From Nyssa sinensis (lineage: Eukaryota; Streptophyta; Magnoliopsida; Cornales; Nyssaceae), in the NCBI GenBank assembly GCA_008638375.1, contig CM018047.1:50042679-50106678 (forward strand): DNA of 64,000 bases, in the 5' to 3' direction. This document shows positions 35,066-44,000 of the stretch, one piece after another (within the stretch, counting starts at the first letter, position 1; every line of letters starts with the position of its first letter). The translations under genes were made by a program, and so were the position numbers. The notes beneath the pieces are model-generated. The model was not told the origin of the DNA. It saw only the letters and a program-made list of their open reading frames with translations, and did no database searches.

Positions 35066-38000
35066 TCTCCCTGTAACTAACTGTTTCATCTCTCTAACTT
35101 TTTCTTGTTCATCTCTCTAACTCATTCTATTTGGGAAACAACCGGGTTTGATTTTTGGATATCAATGAAAGAAAAATTACTTACAAATGCAATTAGGATA
35201 GTTTGCTCTTAAATTCAGGATGTGCCTTGTATAAGTCTGCAACGGAATTGGTTTTTGGGTGTTGATTATTATGAACCAATCATGTTTTGTTCTCTACAAT
35301 TAATGTTTTATTCATTTAAAAATTATTTTCGAGAACATACATATAGTTATATATATATATGTGGGTGTATAGTAATTAGGGGTGCAAGTAGCGCGGGCAA
35401 ACCCGAGCCCGACCCGAGAAATTACGGGCTTGGGCAAAAATATATGATATCCGAGCCCGAATTTCTGAGCCAGAATTTAAATTGAGACGGGCTTGGGCAG
35501 GGACGTCAGGTACTTGAGCGCGAATTGTCACCACTTAAAACCATATATTTTATACCTCAATTAATATGAATCGTTAGATTTCAAGCATGTAAATGATCTT
35601 GACCATTTATTCTATTAATATTTCAAACATGTAGTATTTATTTTATTATCTAATTGTATTGACATTTTTAAATTTATTTTCATTAGAAATTTTTGCCTTT
35701 TTGTCTTTATAATATGCACGAAACCTAAACTCAAACGAATTTGAAAAAAATCCGAAAAACCTGAATGTTCGGGTACTCGAGAAAGACCCGATACTAGACA
35801 TTTTTTGTCGGGCTCGAGCTCGGGCTCAAGTTCACTCTTCAGTTTATTCTTAGGCTCGGGCTCAATGACTTGTATCGCGGGTTGAGCTTGGTCAAGGTTT
35901 AAGCCCGGCCCAGCCCGACCGAGTTACAACCCTAATAGTAATGTTTTGTTTATTTTACAAATTATATTCAAGAGAGATATTTTAGAGCGATTTTATAGAT
36001 TTTTAGAGATATATTTTTAAGAGAGTTATTTTAGATTAATTAAGAGAGAGATAGATAATAAAGTTTTAGAGGGAGTGTATAGAGAGACAGTTCATACTTC
36101 AGAGAAAAAATTGATTTTATAGAAATTTTGACAGAGAGAAACTACTTAAAGAAATATGTTAGATAAAGTTTAGAGAGATAGAATCAAATTTAAGAGATAT
36201 TTAGATAAATTTTAAGGAGATAGATTTTTGGTGGCTTGTTTTATGAACACGATCTCTCTCTAACTTTAGAAAGAGGTGATTTTTTTTTTTTGTTTTGCAA
36301 GAGACCCATATATATAATTTTAGAGAAAAAAAGGCTTTTAGATAAAAAAATTCGGAGAGAAATGCTTATATTTAGAGAGAGATATTAATTTTCTATAATT
36401 TAGAGATAAATGATTTTTTTTTTGTGAAGACATGTGAAATTTTAAAGAGAGACTTGTGCAAAGTTTTAGAGTGAATTTTATATAGAAATTGATTTGGTCA
36501 ATTTGTATATTTCGTATATATAAAGTTGATCTAAATACATAGACATTTAAGCCATTTTGCAATTCATAAGGCTATTATGATCATTTCATAGTGTCCTAGG
36601 CAATATTGTCTTTTCATCACTGAGAAGGGTAAACTAGGCATTTAGAAAAGTTATAACAATGATGTCATCAATTTCAGTTTGAGTCACTAACGGCTCTAGA
36701 TAGCAGGGAGGTGTTTGTTACCAACATTAGAAGCATAGGGGGTGTAGTGTAATTTCAGAAACTACAGGAGTGATATTTGTAGTTGTCAAAAATCTAATGG
36801 TGTAATTTCACCCACCCACCCACTATGTGCCATTTGAGACTTGAGCCCTCAACCTCTCCTTTGGGAGGTAGAGGTATACTATTCAAGCTAACGCTTGATG
36901 GTCCCTAAGACGGCTTAGTGATTACCATGTAGTAACCTATCTAGTATGAAAGAAGAGATTATCACCCTTATGAATCTTCAATGAATCAAACGAGTGTTTT
37001 TTTTTTTTGGGTTGATAAGTATGAATTAGATGAATTATGAGGGAGGACAATGTGTTTTTCTTTTGTTAAATCATGTTGCCAATGTTCATTTCTTTGTGAT
37101 TGATTGCCCAAGACAATGATATCTTCTTTTTGATTGATAATCTAAGCCGTGGCTTTCTCTTTTGAGGACCATTCTGTATAACCTCTATTGTGGGAGGTAT
37201 GAAAATCAATGTTTTAAAACCCAAACCGTTCTGGGAACGAAAAAATGACTGGGTCATCGGTTCAACCATTGAGTCAACCGGAATCGAACCATGACATCGT
37301 AAATATATTTATTATTAATTTTAATAATATACAAAATTATTAAAAAAGTAAAAGTTCTCTACAAGTTATTATCACCTTACTAAACCTAAAAATGTGTAGA
37401 ATAATAAAACGCAACATTATTCAAAATAACATAACAATGCTCAAAATAACACAACAATATTTCAAATATAAAATATATATAATCTCTAAAAATTAACATA
37501 ACTAGTTTAAATATAAAGATTGCATTGTTCAGAGATACAGTTTACGTCATCCCAAACTCATAGTAATAGATAATCAAATTTTAATAGTCACAAGAAGTTT
37601 TATTTTTTAACTTTATTATACTCCTATTAAGTTCCCAACTGTTGAATCCAACCAAATTTTATGGTGTATCAATTTAAAATAGACTAGTGTTGGACATGCT
37701 GGTCTCTTCCTAAAATTGAAAAGTTCCCACATCGGGTTTAATACAAAAAAGTTGAAGTACCGCTTGCTTATAAAAGCACAAATTCATACTACCTTTCTTT
37801 TGTCCCACATAAAATAAAAATCGGAAGGCATCAAGAAGTGAAAGCTATAAAAAGGAGTACCTCCATCCCTTTAACTCCATGTGCCCCTTTGTTGCATTCA
37901 ATGCAAAAGTTAAAAAGTGTAAAATTTTTTATTTAAACCACGACTTAAGATGAAGTATTTAAACTGGGTGGTTAGCTTGGACCGCCAACACTTCATCCAA

Positions 38001-41000
38001 ACCTCGGACAGTTTTTATATAAATGAGCAGTTTTCTTGTCCAAACGGTTTTGATCTATTAGACTGGTCAGACTGAGGGGTTCACGATTTTTCTGGTCCGG
38101 TCTGGTTTTTAAAACATTGATGAAAATGAATGGATAAACACTAGTAGATGTGAGATGGGAGTTACAGTAGAACTTGCCATTGGCTTAGGACACCGTATTA
38201 TAGAATCAGAGAAAAAGGTTGACAACTGATCCTTCTCTTTCTTCTTTTTAAATTATAATAATTTAAGGTTAGATGACATATTGAGCATATTAACTTTATT
38301 TGCGCTGAGGTGAAAATTGATGTTCTCATTTGGGACGGAAGATGAGGGTAGGAGAAGTTTGGCAATGGAAAAATTTATATTTTTTGGAGGACAACTATGT
38401 ATGAAGCTATTTACTTGGGAGATTTGGGGGGCTTTTGCTTGATTTGTTTGGTACATGTTGGGTTATGCCGAAGTCTACGTCAGAAGTTCTTACAGCTTGG
38501 AGAGGAAAGTCTCCTTCTAAAAGAGTTAGAAAGGCGTGGCTCATAACTCCTCTTTGCATCTGGTGGAGTATATGGAGAGAGAGAAATAATAGTTTTTGAG
38601 GGGGTTGAACCTCCTTTATGGACAGTTAAACCTTTGGTTCACTGATCCCTTTTTTTTGGTTGTCAGGGGGTCATTCCATGGTCTTAGACAGCTTTTTGTC
38701 TTTTTTACGCACTTTGTTTTGAGCTTCAGTTTCTTTGTAATTATTTTTGTTCTCGGGCGCACCCCCTTGGTGCTTCTTTAATGAAAGTTTACTTATCAAA
38801 ATAAAAATAAAAATGAAGTTATTTATTCATTCTAGCAACATTTCCCACCAAATATTATAGACCGGAATCAACATAAAAAATGACCACAAGAGTGTCTTAG
38901 GCTATTAGGTTTTGGAAACCTCGTCAACCACTTGGCTACCACGGCTAAATTAATGCATGCACCTAGATTAAATTAGGGACAAGATACTGTCAACTAGTCC
39001 TCCAAATGGTCTATCATTGCCTCACTAAGCGTGAGTAGATGAGAACCTCCCTAAAGGTTACTGGTTTTATTTGCCATTTAGATCGATTTCTTAAAGAATG
39101 ACATGCAGGAAACTAGATAATTGAATCAGGTTTATCCTTTCTTAAAAAGAAGTGCAAGTTCCCTCAATGATGCAAGGAACTCATTAAATTTAGCTATAAC
39201 TTGATTCCATAAATCTAAGATCTCTTCCAAGGGGCAAACCTTAAAATCTATGGGCTACCTATTGATCTCAAACTCCCAACTCCCGGTAAAGGACAGGAGC
39301 TTAGACTATTCTAGACTGATACTGATAGCTACAATGGTTTAACATGATTTAAAACTCGATATGATATGGAACCAATGTAGAATTAACCTCCAATTTCACC
39401 AGTGTTAACTTGATTGGTATCTCCTCTATTTCCCAAAGAGAAGGTTGATTGCCTGAGTACCAAACGGGACAAAGTAGGTGTGTGTTTTACTTATAAAAAA
39501 AAGGAATTAGCCTGCAATTCCTGAAAGTTCTGATGCTGTGTCAGAGAAGATGAAAACTGTTACAAGCAAACTGCCAATGTGAAACATCTGGCTCTATTTT
39601 GGCCCATTGAAAGCCCTTCTGTTAGATTCATGCATGAGTCCTAAGAATAATTTTACATAATCATCCAAACATCTGTGTACAGTGTTAAAAGAAAAGAGTA
39701 AATAGTTTTTTAATCCTCAAAACAATCTTTATGCACCATTATCTAAATCTCGGAACTTCAGAATAATTTTCATAAAACATCCAAACATCCATTTATGGTG
39801 TTAAAAGAAAAGAGTACATAGGTTTTTTTTTTTACTGCGAATCCTCAAAGCAACCGTCATGCACCATTTATCAAAATCTTGAAACTTACAGAAGATGCTC
39901 ATCCATAGATCTGCTTTCTTCTGTGCTAAACCAAAATTTTCTTCATTAGGCACATAGGTTAGGAGTTCCCAATCCACCAAATCATAGGATCTTTCAAAAC
40001 TAAGCTTAAACACTATCCCAATTGCGTGCTATCTTCTTCTATTCCGCACGATCATGTGCCATGATTGAAAGATTGTGGTTCAGCTGACACATGTACATGT
40101 ATTTTTATGTTTTGGCATGCACTATATGTTTCAGCCATTTTTTATGAGCGATATTGTTATTAGTTATAGAGTTCTACTAGAGGAGTTCAAAATCTCGGAA
40201 CTTCAGAATAATTTTGCATAATCATCCAAACATCTGTGTAAGTTGTAAAAGAAAAGAGTACATAGTTTTTTTAATCCTCAAAACAACCTTTATGCACCAT
40301 TATCAGAATCCCGGAACTTCATAATAATATTGCATAAACATCCAAACATTCATGTATGGTGTTAAAAGAAAAAAGTACACCTTTTTTTTACTGAGAATCC
40401 TCAAAGCAACCTTCATGCACCATTTATCAAAATCTTGGAACTGACAGAAGATGCTCATCCGTAGATCTGCTTTCTTCTGTCCTAAACCAAAATTTTCTTC
40501 ATTAAGCACATAGGTTAGGAGTTCCTAATCCACCAAATCATAGGCTCTTTCAAAGTTAAGCTTAAACACTGTCCCAATTGCGTGCTATCTTCTATTCCGC
40601 ACAATCATGTGCCACGATGGAAAGACTGTGGTTCAGCTGACACATGTCCATGTATTTTTATGTTTTAGCGTGCACTATATGTTTCAAATAGTTTTGTGTG
40701 CCATATTGTTATTAGTTATAGAGTTATACTGGAGGAATTCATTAATGTTGAGATACTTCTTTTTCTTTTTTGCACACAGGGAGTTATGCTTCTTACTTGA
40801 TGCCAGCCGCAGCATTAGGGGCAATGGGATATTGTTACATGTGGTGGAAGGTAAGATTTTTCTTGTTACTCTAAAAGCAAAGGATCCTTTGTGGTGACAA
40901 ACACTGTTCTATTTGATTTTGTCTTGTAAGCACGTTTATGTTTGTTAAACATGTCTAATTTGTTTTCTCTTTCTTTTATTGTACAGGGCTGGTCGTTCTC

Positions 41001-44000
41001 TGATGTTATGTTTGTAACAAAGCATAATATGGCAAATGCTGTTGCAACTGTGTCAAAACAGTTGGAGCATGTATCTGAAGCATTGGCTGTAAGTAGGATA
41101 ATTTGTGTAATCACTCTTTTCTCTTTTGGAAGTTTTTACCTATGGCGTTTTAAGTGCTCTTGATTTTTGCTTTACTATTAATTTCTGCAGTCAACAAAAA
41201 GGCATTTAACGAAGAAGCTGGAAAACCTGGATTGGAAGCTGGATGAACAGAAGGAAACTTCTAAGCTTATTGCAAACGATGTAAGAAATACCTTCATGGT
41301 TCTGAGCTCTTGATACATGGTTTAATGTAACTAACACACAGTGAGATGCTGTTCACCAAGTGAGAGTATCTTACTATCACATGTGAAATACTTTTGTTCC
41401 TTCTCCCCTTGGATGACACGTTAGGATCAATTAACTTTCATTATAGAAAGTGCATCCCTTTGTTAAGATCCTTTTGAGAGATTACTTTCATGGACCATAA
41501 TCAAAAGATAAATCAGAAAGAGTGACAGGAATGGTGTGGGACAAGAAAGTGATTTGGTTGAATGTAAATGTGGAATTCACCGGGATGCTAAGATTTCATA
41601 CACTTCATAATCTTATTTAAGATTCGAGCTAGAAGTATTTAGTCCATTGATTCGTGTTTCATTAATTGCATTAGTATCACCCCAGCCGGACTTGGGTTTT
41701 GCATTTGATAAAATTCAAATGTAGAGGATAATGATAATGGAAAAACTTGTATCGGGGCACCTGTGCATCTTATGTTATTAACACTTTGTACTTATAAGCA
41801 TTTGCAATTTACTTGTATGCAGGTAAATGAGGTGAAGTCAGATCTTAGTCAAATTGGGTATGACATTGAAACAATCCATCAGTTGGTAACTGGGTTGGTA
41901 AGTCATTAAAATATTTATATTTTACACTGCATGATAAACATGGATCAAGCTTATGGGACGAGCACTTAACTGATGTTGTAATTGTTAATTAACTAAACAG
42001 GAAGGAAAGATTGAGCTTCTTGAAAGCAAGCAGGTTACATCTCTGATTCTGATTGAACACGTAGACCTTCTTCTATGCTATGTGATTGATAAGAGCTTTT
42101 GCGATTATTCATTGCTTTTTTCTTTTTTCTGAACATTGTACAGGATATGACTAATTCAGGTCTGTGGTATCTGTGCCAATTAGCTGGAGGCTTTAAAGAT
42201 GGTCTAAATGCTAAACTTTTCCAGGTTAGATATTCTAATATATGTTTTTTTTTTTCTTCATTTTACGCCATATATAGCAGATATAATTTGTCCTGTGTGC
42301 ATGATTCAAAACCCACTGATAAATGGACCATACGAGATTCTTTATGTTTACAACATTCAAGTTTGAGTGATTTTAGCTTACACAGCTTGTTTTAGCCCCA
42401 AACAACCTCTGTTCTCCAATTTATGGAAAAAAAGGCAAAGAAAGGCGGAAAAAAGTTGTAGTGTGACCTCTTTTTTTCGGATGGTTCGTGTTCTAGAAGT
42501 GAAAGCTGGAATTTTTTTTTATGGGTTAAGAAAATATCAAGCTTCTGGCTTAGTATTTCAAACACATGAATGAATTTCAGTGTAGCCTGGAGAACTCGAC
42601 CTCATGATTTCTATCAAAATGTGACTTTATACCGACCTCTGAGGATGCGAATGTGATTCCTTCTATTAATTATGAAAATTTCTTAGGTCTACTTCTTAAA
42701 TATTGGCTTGAGAGGAAATGTTTGTCAGAGTTGGTTCCACGCAGTTTAATAGTGTATTGGTGCAAAAAGTTTTATACAAGGAAAAGAAGACGCTGATGGT
42801 GAAGTGGAATTTCTAATGCTAGGCTTTTGGTTTAAAGGTTATGCTTTATACTTACTTAATAAAAGAAAGGTTATTGCTTTAGCCTTTTAGTGTTGGTCAT
42901 GAGGAAAATTTCTCGCCAACTCTTTGATGCAATTAATTTTATGTTTATAACAGCAGTTTCTTACGATTCCATCATCTGGAAAAATCACAGATTCACAGAA
43001 TAGTTATTATTTTAAACACATTAAAGTCTAGGGTTTATCTTTCATATGATGATCATGTCAAATTAAATGAACTGCAGGAATTGAGTTCCAATATTGGTTT
43101 AAGAAGTTAATAATAGTTTCTGATGATTCCCCGTGTAATGATTTGGTCATTTTTTATCTGTTAAAAGAATTGTGATACTTTTTATGAGCTGGAACCTAAA
43201 TTCTATCAAGTAAATCTCAATATTTATCCATAAAACATTTTTATAGAATAGGAGAGATTATTTTAAGTGAACAAAATAAATGTTGAAGAAAACATATATG
43301 CATACCATTAAAAAGGGAAGAGGAGAAGACAGTGGAAGAGAAAAATCTAATTTTTTTTCCCTGCTTTGCATTCCTTGGCTCAACCACAGTGGTGAGTGGT
43401 GTAATTGTAAGAGAAACAGATCAATCCAGGCCCACCCAAGTTATCACCTTAGAGTGATGTGATCTGAGGCAAGGGTATAAACACAAATACCATTTTTTAG
43501 GCCCATTTCAGCTGAAATGTTTCTTTCTGCTCCAGAAAGGAATAAAATACATTCTAATTTGTTCATGTTATTATTATTTTTGGCCTTTCCATTTAAGGCC
43601 ATCCCAGCAATACTAGACGGGCCTTTTTATGCTGATTTTGCTTTTATCTTTTTTTTTTTTTTCTTTTCTACTAACTATAATGTCAATTAATTGATGGTAA
43701 ATGTCTTGGAATGCATGGAATCTTATCTTTTCCTTGTTTGGCTGCAAGTGGGTTATGCCCCAAACTGTCAAAGACCTTCTGTTCATTTGGGGTGGTTGTA
43801 GAGTTAGAAAAGATTTGAGGAGGGTTTGGTGCATGACCCCGATTTGCCTTTTATAGTTCTTGAGGAGGGAAAGGAACATGAGGATTTTTTTGGGGAAGGA
43901 CCTATCCTCTAGTAGATTTAGGCCATGTTTGTTTCATGAATTGGATAAGGGTGGATTAGCTCTCCCTTCTACTCATAGTGATAGGATTAGTAATCCCAAG

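Larger units (their letters stand above)
32170..36811. mobile_element. Possible long-TIR (Mutator-like) element
   Basis: The left side (CAATTACAGATATCACCCTT, then ATTACATTGCACCCCTGTCA) and the inverse of the right side (CAACTACAAATATCACTCCT, then ATTACACTACACCCCCTATG) match at roughly 70% over about 55 bp. The right side starts at GGGTGAAATTACACC; the left outer end is degraded and no target duplication was found. If real, it is a 4.6-kb element enclosing a hAT insertion and the exon-like segment at 34390-34730. The two sides could instead be remnants of two separate MITEs of one family. Confidence 0.35.
26887..40779 (+). other. Giant intron 3 of DUF1664 gene (13.9 kb)
   Basis: Donor TG|GTATGT after 26886, acceptor TTGCACACAG before 40780. 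The intron holds solo LTR B, a Harbinger-like insertion, three SINE copies, two hAT elements, a LINE tail and two sets of tandem duplications, all listed separately. The remaining DNA is AT-rich and unassigned, including 29997-30910, 31037-31380 and 38816-39396. Confidence 0.88.

Noticed and set aside
37791..37815. U2 snRNA gene start (ATACTACCTTTC)
   Set aside because: Only the first bases loosely resemble U2, and no snRNA body follows.
37801..37860. Second USE/TATA pair (TGTCCCACAT ... CTATAAAAAGG)
   Set aside because: The USE is interrupted by an A-rich insertion and the spacing to the TATA does not fit; treated as chance or a decayed duplicate.
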